Source: Uranotaenia lowii (Eukaryota; Arthropoda; Insecta; Diptera; Culicidae). Taken from it: a stretch of 64,000 bases of DNA. Position 1 is the first letter of the stretch. Each line of letters opens with the position of its first letter. The stretch is from NCBI RefSeq assembly GCF_029784155.1, contig NC_073693.1, forward strand, positions 166,275,104 to 166,339,103, written 5' to 3'. The translations under genes and the position numbers were made by a program. A model generated the notes under the pieces. That model had not been told where the DNA came from and did no database searches. It was given only the letters and a program-made list of their open reading frames with translations. Shown here one piece after another: positions 42,280 through 51,870 of the stretch.

Positions 42280-44045
42280 TTTTTTTTTATTAGTTGATCA
42301 CCCTGGTGGTAAATCCTTTTTATGGATTGCATTCCAAGGCACGGCGAACGACTGAGTCCCCCCAGTATGCTACCTTGGGTCCATGGGTGCAATTGGACGA
42401 CTCATGATACTAAGTACCCCTACGCCATAATGTCCACCTGGGGCCTCTGGCCATAATTCCCATCCGGACCTACAACGAAGGCTATACCCGAGATGGGAGA
42501 CCAAGTCCGTGCTTAAGCGCTCATCGGCAATTCTAGTTCTAGTCAAACTCCAGCATATATACCCTGCTTCTCGTTACGATTCAAGACTAAGGACCTCTCC
42601 TCTAACGACTCGAGATCCGGCCTTTACTCGCAACTCGAGACTAGCTTGGTTCCCACGATTATCGTGCGCTCCGCCTCTGTTCGAGATCACTGCAAGAGAC
42701 CAATGACCTCTCCTCTAACGACTCGAGATCTTGGCTCCGCCTGGCTTGGCTGGAGGCCCTCTCCTATTTGCCCGTCCGTGTGCCGAATCGAGAGCAGCTT
42801 ATCCGGGACACGCGCCTGTCACAGCACACGTCCGGGGCTTTACGAAAGACTACTCGGATGGTTCCCGGCGAAGAATTCATCCTACACCGACTCAGGTGAC
42901 TCACCCGCCGACGACGTGAAGTCACCCTACTCGAAAATATTTCGCGGCATAAATACTCTTCCCCCTACGAGTTCGGCTACGAAGAATAGTCTTATACCCG
43001 CAGCTTCCCTCGTAGGGAGCGCGTTTTACTCAGATACTCACCGGCGGTGGAGGTATCCTACACAACGTTCGCGACGTACCTAACAGCTCGGCATACGCAG
43101 AAGGTAGAGTCTTATCTTTGTATGCTTTACTGCTAGGATCGGACGTACACTACTCGAATGCCCCCCGCCGAAAGGGCATTCTACTCCGACAGCGGTCTGG
43201 TCTTCCTCCTCCCTTTTTGGCTGGCAACCCTAGGCTTTTTGCCCACCTTGTGCCGAATTGAGAGCAGCTTATCCTAGACTCGCGCCTGTCACTGCACACA
43301 TACGGGTCTTAAACGCTTACGACTCAGATGAATCCCGACGGTGATGTCATCCTACCCGACTCGAGTGGATCATCCGACGGCGACGTGAGACCACTCTACC
43401 CGAGAGTACTCCGCGACGTGAATACTCTTCCCCCTACGAGTTCGACTGTGGAGAAGGTATTGTCTCATCCCCACAGCTTCCGTTGCAGAGGGCGCGTTTG
43501 ACTCGGATACTCAACGACGGTTACGTTGGAGGTATCCTACACACAGACGCGACGTACCTAGCAGCTCGGCATACGCAGAAGGTATTGTCTTATCTTTGTA
43601 TGCTTTACTGCCAGGGTCGGAACACAATACTCAGGTGCTCCCCGACGAAGGAGTCACCCTACACCGATCGCGGACTGGTGCTGGTTCCAGCTCCTCTGCA
43701 GAGCAGTTATGATCCGGGTGAACCCATCGCTGACCACGCGCCAAGTATTGGTTTCCTCACACATCCTCCGCACGATTTTGTCGGCTGTCATGTCTGGTTC
43801 GCAGGCGGCAAGCATGTTAGCACGTACCTGTTCGAACCTTGGACAGTTGAACACTACGTGCCCTGGTGTCTCTACTATGTCACCGCAGGTTAGACAGGAT
43901 GGCGAGGCCACGTGTCCAAACCGATGGTGGTACTGCATGAAACATCCGTGACCAGTCAGGAACTTTGTCATGCAAAAATCCACCTCACCATGTCTCCGAT
44001 CCATCCAGGATCCGATATTAGGGATTTCAACCATGAAGAAATTAT
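42280..44045 (-). mobile_element. R1-like LINE, 3' end with long 3' UTR
   Basis: Reverse strand. 44034-43654 encodes the C-terminal end of a LINE polyprotein: FLTGHGCFMQYHHRFGHV, then a zinc-knuckle-like CLTCG...ETPGHVVFNCPRF typical of R1/I-group LINE C-termini. About 1.3 kb of 3' non-coding sequence follows, ending in a T run at 42280-42289 (the A tail on the element strand). The 5' part is missing (truncated near 44045). Clade assignment is inferred. Confidence 0.78.
42770..43650. repeat. 476-bp tandem duplication in the LINE 3' UTR
   Basis: Two diverged copies offset by about 476 bp. Shared landmarks: GTGCCGAATYGAGAGCAGCT (42780, 43254), CGCGCCTGTCAC (42810, 43285), AATACTCTTCCCCCTACGAG (42954, 43421) and CAGCTCGGCATACGCAGAAG (43083, 43560). 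A third copy begins near 43630 and is cut by the coding end. Confidence 0.8.
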
Positions 44046-44479
44046 TATTTGTATAGAACCAAACCGAATAGCGACAGTAGGACTAGCGACGCTTTTTTAC
44101 TAGCGGGATTCCTGTCATTCGTAGGTTTGTTTTTCTTTTTTCAGTCAATGTAGTACTCGAACATTGTTTATGTTATTTACTGTACATTTTCCTTAGGCCA
44201 TCAATCGCATGCTTCAAGTCTCCTAGAAAACTCGCGCTGCGTCGTTATTATTTTCAACGTCGCGACAAATGCGACGTGTCGCTAGTAGGCAAAGCTGCTA
44301 CGATTGCGCTCACATTTTGGATTTTTTCTGCATGCATAAAATATCTTCTGGAGATAGCTATGCCGTTTATCCAGTGATACTGAGGCCCCGTGAGGTTTTA
44401 GCCCGATCTAGTTAGCTGCCACAACACCTGGGATGAATTGTAATGGTACCAGAAGAATAATGTTGATGATTTTGTACTT

Positions 44480-45095
44480 TGATCACCGGGGTAACTTTGA
44501 TCAACATGAAATTTTTGCAGATTATCATCATTAACTAAGCCTGAAGTTAAAATATCTGAAAACTGTTTTCTAAGCTTGGAAGCCTATAAATTGAGTTTTA
44601 AAAAGGCTTTTGTTTGTAGTTGGAGATTTTTTTTATATAACTTAAAATGTAGTTTTAAAGTTTAAAAATATCTTTTTTTTTCGAAGACTCATAAACAAAC
44701 AGCTCTCCTGATAAAAACATAGCATTTAGAAGAAAATGGATTGTTTTATATGCAAGTTTAACTTTTTTCCTTTGTATATGTATAGTTTTAGAGTTATTTT
44801 TATGGTTTTATAACCACCATTATCATATAATTATGATATTTTTTGGAAATTAAAAAAACGGACATTTTCTATGAGAATGCCTGTATAGAACAAATAGCTT
44901 AAAACCTTATCAAATGGTTAAGTTTCAATAAAAAAAGAACATATGAACAGTGGGAGGGCCAGTGGGAGGGCCAAACAAAAAATTACTGTTATTGATGTTT
45001 TAAGCCTGAAGGTTTGAGTGCTAATTGGCATCAAAATAATAATTTGGAAAATGTTGAGACACGTTAAAACCATAGTGATCAAAGTTATCCCGAAA
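44480..45095. mobile_element. Possible decayed MITE
   Basis: CCGGGGTAACTTTGATCA at about 44487 faces TGATCAAAGTTATCCCGAA at about 45076, an imperfect inverted pair around AT-rich sequence. No clear target duplication found. Weak call. Confidence 0.3.
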
Positions 45096-45559
45096 CATGG
45101 AATCTGGTTCTGTAACAAACATTAAGTTATAGCCACTAATGTCGTTTAAATGTTCTGCTATCAACGCTTCATACTTCTTACCTCAGTAAGTATTTTAAAA
45201 CTATTTAAAGTTACAAAAAATCAACCCCTTCCAAAATATTCGAAAATCAATAAAAAAAAGTGATCAATGTTCCCTAAGTTTACGGTATACCATATGTGAA
45301 TTACGGTAGTTTTAGTAAGGGATGTTTCTCGAATTTTTTATCTTAGAAGTTGAAATGCGAGGAAGCAAATGAATATAACTGTATACAATGTTCTGAACAC
45401 TTTACTGACAATTAAAATGTTTCTATTGATGTATTTTTTGAAAAAAAAGATCGTAGTAACGGAAAGTTATAACGTTTTAAGCAAGGAGTGTCAAATTGAC
45501 ACTCTAGGGACTATAACGGGTATAAATTCAGGAAAGATAAGGGTTAATATGACTTTTAT

Positions 45560-45725
45560 TAACGATTCAGTTACCGGATTGGTGAAGCAAACCTATCCGG
45601 TGCAACAGTGCTCGAGCTTACTCTTGGACTTGAACTCACAACCATTGGCTAGAACTACATAAATGTCGCTATGGCCGTGGGCAGGCCATAAGGGCATCTT
45701 CTTCTTTTTTCTGGTATCATTTCTC
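45560..45725 (-). mobile_element. Possible tRNA-derived SINE, reverse strand
   Basis: On the reverse strand GGTTGTGAGTTCAAGTCC (about 45642-45625) resembles a pol III B box, in a less AT-rich segment of about 160 bp. No A tail or target duplication was identified, so this is tentative. Confidence 0.3.
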
Positions 45726-45891
45726 CTTCCTGGATGACATAAAAATTGATGAGGGCCAGTATCTCAGACTATGAACAACGGCATCATATGTCACTTTAAG
45801 AAATATCAACAAACCCAAACATACCTTTTGTTTTTAACATGTGAACAATATTGTAGCATAATGGTTGATACTATGTACATTTTTTTTTCAG

Positions 45892-46029
45892 CCCGGTCCC
45901 ATACCTGGTATGCGCCCGCCTATGGGAGCAGGATCGCATCAGCCTACAAAATCTGCCACTTCAATGGGTTTCATAATGCCACTCTATACCATCGGTATAG
46001 TTTCGTTCTTCATTTACACAATACTAAAG
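45892..46029 (+). CDS. ric-3: ric-3 exon 4: second membrane segment
   Basis: Residues 147-192, phase 0 to phase 0. Acceptor is a T9CAG tract and donor AAG|GTAGGT. It encodes PGPIPGMRPPMGAG, a hallmark motif, then MGFIMPLYTIGIVSFFIYTI, a hydrophobic segment at about residues 171-191. This membrane segment is the most conserved part of the RIC-3 family and anchors the identification. Confidence 0.92.
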
Positions 46030-46100
46030 GTAGGTGCTCGGTTACCCGATATCATTTGAAATTTTACTAATTTGTTTTTATTTTTTCCGTTCGAGAGCAG

Positions 46101-46224
46101 CTCGTTTTCAAGAAAACGCCGGCCGCGCCTTATCCAGAGATAAAACCTGATCCGGCCTTCAGGGACGAAGTATTCACCACGGAACAATACATTAAACGAC
46201 CCGACAGTGGAAACACGAAACATG
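46101..46224 (+). CDS. ric-3: ric-3 exon 5: cytosolic juxtamembrane region
   Basis: Residues 193-233 plus one base. Enters phase 0 (acceptor GAGAGCAG), leaves phase 1 (CATG|GTAAGT). It encodes LVFKKTPAAPYPEIKPDPAF, then RDEVFTTEQYIKRPDSGN. The basic-aromatic start directly after the membrane segment and the EVF-type motif match insect RIC-3. The intron 4 separating it from exon 4 is only 71 bp. Confidence 0.9.
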
Positions 46225-47260
46225 GTAAGTCATTTCGAACGAATTTTAAATTTCCTTATAAAACACATGTGACTAACCAATCGTCATAGTGGAAGTCCTT
46301 TAACCTTTAAGAATACGCAACAATGCAGCAAACATTACAAATATGTAACACTTTTCCAAATTCATACTTACATGCCTAGCCTGGAAAGATCACGGCGCAA
46401 GTAAGATGATTAGTGCGTGTTATTTTAAATATTATTATCCATTTAGTAGTAACATATGACAAGAACACATTCACCACACAGATACAGACATACTTAATTT
46501 TAGCTTCCTTGAAAATGCATTCCAAAACGAGTCGCTCATTTCCCTCAGACATAAAGTAAATTCTGGATTGATCATTCTCAACCTAACAACATTTCCAACT
46601 AGTGGGGACCGACCGAAAATCAGAAGTGAGACGCAACCGAGCGTTACAAGTTTCTTCGATATTGTCTTCTATTAGATGATGACTGTTTCTGAACCGTAAT
46701 GGTGAAGTCTTTTGACCAGTTTTATTGCTTAGTTTATTCAGTTTCCAAGTAGTTTGAGTTTTGTTCGAGTTCTGAGGTTTCTCCCAATTCCCAAGTAGTA
46801 GGTTGCAATAACAGTCTTTTTTTAAACTAATTATGACGAATTATGAAGTTACTTGGTCCGTTATTTAGAATGCAGATTCACATTTTACATTGTGTTGCTA
46901 CACTTTTTCAACAGTTTTAAAATTACTTTTTAACAAAACTAACATGACAAAATTGATAATGTCGTTTATCAAACCTCAATTGGAGGAAATCAACGTCAAC
47001 GGCTAACACCATGCGAATGATTAAGTATGTTTGAGGCATAAGAGTTTGGAGATTAAAATTCCTAATGAGACCAAAAATGAGTCAAAATTAATTAAAAAGT
47101 TTTCATTTGTATGCATGTTTGAGGTGGTTTGTTTCTTATTACATATTTATCTAACTTATTTACATATTATACCTATGTTTGAATTTGTATGTTGTTTTCT
47201 TTCTGTTCGGCTTAGTGTTATGTTTTGTTGGATTTCGAATTTCGTTCTGTTTTTTTCTAG
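46225..47260 (+). other. ric-3: ric-3 intron 5
   Basis: AT-rich 1.04-kb intron between GTAAGT and a TTTTTTTCTAG acceptor. No gene or repeat recognised. Confidence 0.7.
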
Positions 47261-50200
47261 GACAACCGATCCCACTGGAAGAGAACGGTGCCCCAGTTTC
47301 GGCGTTCAACGGGAATGTCAACGGCAGCATTTACGCCCACTCGGTACAGGCAGAAATAAGCGTAGACTACGCACAACTGTCAGCCGCCAACGCGACTGCT
47401 AAAGAAGCCGATTTGGCGAAGTATGATGAAGTTGTTGACAATCGAAAAACAGAGACCAAAGAAGAATCAGTTGTAGATAACTATGACTATGTACAACCTA
47501 AATACGATCCTGCTACTGAAAAGGTAGTTGATGGAATCGTTATCCAGAAGGTTGTACGATTTGACGACCAAGGAACGACAAGTACAGGGGACGAAAAAGT
47601 TGACTGCGCTACCGAAGAAGTGAAGAAAGAAAGTCAACAACAAGAAAATGTGATTGAAGAGAAAATCGCTGTTGAGCTAGTTGAGTCTGTTATCGCTCAA
47701 ACTGAATCACTTTTGAACGCATCACAAAACGTTGAAGAAAAGGCTAGTTGTGAGCCGAAAGAGCAGACTACTGAAGAAACCATTACAGAAACATGTCATA
47801 TTGAGTCAGAAATCACTGTTGTTAAAGAGAAAAATGTTACTGAAGACGTCGGAAAGACTGTTGAAGTTGAACAGCCAAAAGAGAGTTCGATTCAATCGGA
47901 AGAAAATATTCCAGTGGAAATCGAAATTGAAAGCTCAACGACTGAAGAAGATGCAATCAAAATGATTGCCGCGGAAATGGAAAAGGCTTCACATGAATCT
48001 TTTGTTGCTCATCCAGAGTTGAGTCCGGAAGAGACCGCTTCTACGGCGATAACTCAAATTGAAGAAACAACTCAAGCTCGCTCAGTGGTAATCGATAACG
48101 AAGCTTCAAAACAAGCTCTTGAACAAGAGGTAACGGATTTGTCGAAAAAACTTGTTGATGATGTTGTTGAAAATGCGGAATCTTATGTCAACTCGAAAAT
48201 CGAATCCGAGCAAGATGAGTTACCAACTTATGACCCTGAAACACAGAAGTTGGTTGATGGAGTGGTAATCAATCGATTCGCTACTGAAGATTTGCCTTGC
48301 GGTGAGTCATCTGGGAAACTATCCGTTGAACTTGAAGTACCCAGTAGCTCTACGGATGCTGAAAATTCTGAATTGTCTGAAGCTACATCACAACAAACAC
48401 AAGAACAAGGAGAATTGGTAGAAGTATCATCGAGTGCTTTAGAGCCTGTGGAAGAACCAGTGTGTGAGAAAATCGAAAATGTTCAACAAGTTACTAGTGC
48501 ACCGATTCTAAGCTTCGAAGAGAAAGCTGATGTTTCATCTGGCGACGCTCAACTCCAATTGGTAACAGAACTCGCTGAGGAAACGAAGCTTGAGCCTACA
48601 CATGATTCAATTAGTTCGGAGTCGACGATACTGGAAGAACCTACTGCTACTCTTGTAGAATCGGTAGAGTCTTCTGAGTCTGGCGTTGAAAACCGAAGTA
48701 CCGAATCAATAGAAGTAGCATCTGATATGCAACTTGAGACGCCTCCAGAAGAAGAAATCCATAAAGAGGAACAAAAAACGACTAATGTGGAAAAATGCGA
48801 AACTATGATTGAACAACCTGTTAATGGCAGTGAATCCGATGAAAAGTCTACTAAAACTGAGAATATTGAAGAAGTTCCAATTTCAGGTGATTCGCCTGTT
48901 TCGGAAGAAAACACGCAAGATCCACCTCAAAAGGAAGAAACGCTGGTACAAGGCGAGAATATTGAAACTGTTGTTTATAAAGTTTTGGAAATCAAGCAAG
49001 CCCAAATTGAGACAGAAGAAAAACAAACTGCTGCAATCGGTCAGGCTCTCGAAATCGTGTCCACAGAACAAAATGAAGTTCAAAATGAAACCGATGCCGA
49101 GAAAACTTTGGCTGAAGAAACATCTACCTCAGAATCATTTGAAATTAAACAAGAGTCTTCTGGAATAGATGTCAAGGAAGATCAAGCTCAAATTGAGAAA
49201 GAGCAAAACCAGACTGACAACGTCCCTGATGTTTCTGAGCAAACTCTCGAAAAGGTTTTCATCGAACAAAATGAGGCTCAGAATGAAACTGAAGCTGAAA
49301 AGTTTTTGTTTGAAGACCAATCCAAAATAGAACCTACTGAATCGAAACAAGAAGTTGATGCTTCTTTTGAAGTGAAACAGCAGACAGAAATCGAAATTGG
49401 CGCCCCAGTCGCCGAGAAACAAGAGATTAAAGAGCAATCAACAGTTGAAAAACCGTTGGTAGAGGAGCAGATTGTCAGTGAAAATGTGGTTGTTGAACCA
49501 TTGATTGATTCCGTTTTTATCGAAACGACATATCAAGATCGGGTAGAAGTTCTACGAGAGGCCATTTCTGATCCAACATCAGCTGCCGATTGCTCCGAAC
49601 AAGCGAAGGTTCAAGACGCGCTTTCTGACGAACCTTCTGATGAAGTTGAACCAACAACTGCGGTAGTACCAGAAGAAATTCAAACTGAAAGCGTTGTAGA
49701 ATCATCTGCCGAACCTGTCAATGAGGAAGCGTCTGTGTCAGAAGAAACTCCAACTGAAAGCGTTGCAGAACCGAATGTGGAATCTGTAAAAGAAGAAGTT
49801 AAAGAGGAACCAACTCAAACAGGCAACATAATTGAAACTGCTGCTGAAATTCTAGAGCCGACCGTTGAACTGAAGCAAGAACCATTAGTTGAAACAATTG
49901 GGCAAGTCGTCGTGGAAACTGTTGTAGAAACAGTTTCAACTGAAAAGGTGTCTGAATTGTTGAGTGAATCAATCGCAGCAAGCTCTGAAATTCCAAATGT
50001 TGAAACTGTGGAACCAGAGGTGAAAAATGACCAGCCTACTGTGGAAGTGGTTGAGCCTGTACAAGTGAGCATGGATTTTACGGATACTTCTGCAAGTGTT
50101 TCACAGGGAACTGAGAGCAGAGATTTGCCACCAGAAAAATTAGAAACAGCTCCGGCTGTCGAGCCTTTGATTGAGAATCAATCGAAGGATTCGGTTGAAG

Positions 50201-51870
50201 TGAACACTGAAGCATCGTCAGAGGATACAGCTAAAGAGGACGTAGTTGTGTCTGAAAATGTTGTGGACTTCAGGGCAAGTATAACAGAATCCCAAGAAAC
50301 AGTTGTGGAATCCCATGTGAAAGCGAATGAAAACACCGGTGAAGCAGCTGACACTGTGCCAGAAGCAATTATCACTACGGAAACCTTTTCGGATAACTGC
50401 TCAAACGAACCAGTGTTTGTGAGTGGAGATGAATATGTTATTGAAGTAGCAGCTGTCACTTCGGAAGAAGGAATTCCTAAATCAGGAAGCGGCAGGCCTG
50501 TTCAAAGTTCGTTGACTCAGGGTCCAACTATCGAAGAAGTAATCGATAGTAAGGTCGAGTTTTCTGAAGAAGGTAAGGCTTCCGAGGAGCATATAATCAA
50601 GATTGAAGTTGAGAAGACTGATACTTCTGAGATGATCTCGGAAGTAGTCACGGAGCCGATTGTAGTGAGTCCAGAAGTCTCTCGTGCTACATCGAGTTCA
50701 CCTGCTCCATCAACGACGCTTTCTGAAATTCAAGTAGTCGAGCATTTTGAAACTGTGGAGAAAATTTCCCAAGTTGCAGTAGAACCGATTGTAACGAGCC
50801 CAGAAGTCTCTCGAGCCACTTCTAGTTCACCTATCCCCAATGTGGTGTTAGCGCCAGCGCTAGATTTGATTGCTGAAACTGTAGAAGAGACGCAAACCGA
50901 CATTGCAAGTGAATCCAGTTCGAAGGACCAAGAGGTGCAAGAGAAGTTAGATCGCACTTTATCAGAGGCTACAGCTGTGGCTTGCAAAATCGAATCCATT
51001 GTCGAGCACATTGTCACTGAAAAAATACCAAATGCAGTGGTTGATGAGGTCAGTAGTCAGGCAACGGAATCCGCTCCGGAAACAGTAAGTGAACCAATTA
51101 GACTATCAGAAACTGCTGCAAAGGTAGTTGAAAGTATCACAATCGAAGACAAATCATTGGCGACGAGCAGCGTTACGTCAACGGTCCCTGCCAGTAGTTC
51201 CTGCATTGCTGATACTAACCAGAGCTTTGTTGAGTTAAACACAAGTTCCCAAACTAATAAGCCTGAAACCTCACTGGTAGAGCCCCTATTAGAAGCGCCG
51301 TCATCTTCATCCCCCGTCATTGAGCATGTCATAATCGAGAGTGCACATGCGCTTGAAAATATTACTGGAGTGGCACAAACTAGCAGTGAAAATTTCATCT
51401 CAATCGAAGAGAGTCATCACACCTCTAAAATGGACAGCGCTCCCTTGGAAACTCCTAGCAACAGCACCACAAGCAGCAGCTTTTCTACCCCGGACGAATC
51501 CGAAACGACCCGCTATGCTGGAAGTGGCCACAGCAGCATCGCCATCAGCAGCAGCAATGATGCAGCAATTGACCAAGTACCAACAAGTGTCAGCAACGTT
51601 ACTAATCCTAAATTTCTTACTCTGAATCTAGTTAACTATAGTCCTAGTGATGAAAGTAGTGGTAACAATAGCAATAGCTCGGCATTCGCTTTGTCCAATT
51701 CGGAAACGCGTAACGCTGCACCGGGCACTGCTGACGTCGCCGCCGTCGCCTCCGGCAGTAGTAGCGATCATCAATTGATGGAACTCGATCTGTTGCGTAG
51801 GAAATTGGACGAAACGGAGCAAGCCATGGCCAAATTGATCGCCAATATGGGATCGATCCCAAAGGGGCAG
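47261..51870 (+). CDS. ric-3: ric-3 exon 6: giant acidic low-complexity exon with coiled coil
   Basis: 4,610 bp, uninterrupted. Enters phase 1 (Gly codon) and leaves phase 0 at CAG|GTTAGC. Residues 235-1770 if included. Composition is dominated by Glu, Val, Thr, Ser, Gln and Ala (strings such as VEPTTAVVPEE), predicted disordered and strongly acidic. Internal duplications: YDPATEKVVDGIVIQKV (near residue 313) and YDPETQKLVDGVVINRF (near 555); PIVVSPEVSRATSSSP and PIVTSPEVSRATSSSP (near 50660 and 50785). The end is Ser/Asn-rich, then LDLLRRKLDETEQAMAKLIA, a heptad-rich coiled coil expected of RIC-3. If the donor is not used, translation ends two codons later (V-S-stop, TGA at 51877). An AATAAA at 52102 could serve such a transcript. 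Confidence 0.88.

Larger units (their letters stand above)
26558..45891 (+). other. ric-3: ric-3 intron 3, 19.3 kb
   Basis: Joins phase 0 to phase 0. It holds a Tc1 fossil (29280-29995), LINE B fragment (30001-30730), ~180-bp repeats (30735-35180) with two insertions, a GC-richer pocket with exon-like features (37030-37580), a hAT-like element with nested MITE (39219-41301) and a LINE 3' end (42280-44045). Unassigned AT-rich stretches: 26560-29270, 35180-36970, 37600-39140, 41302-42280 and 44050-45890. A run of 15 G followed by a C-rich tract at about 39142-39185 may be an assembly weak point. Confidence 0.75.

Noticed and set aside
47179..47260. Extension of the exon 6 frame upstream to an ATG at 47179 (hydrophobic N-terminus)
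   Set aside because: The 27 upstream codons lie in AT-rich intron and end at a strong TTTTTTTCTAG acceptor in the phase demanded by exon 5; the apparent signal peptide is intronic.
48549..50459. Several reverse-strand frames of 60-120 codons within exon 6
   Set aside because: Shadow frames created by Glu/Thr/Val-rich codon use in the sense strand; Ser/Val/Phe-rich with no motif.
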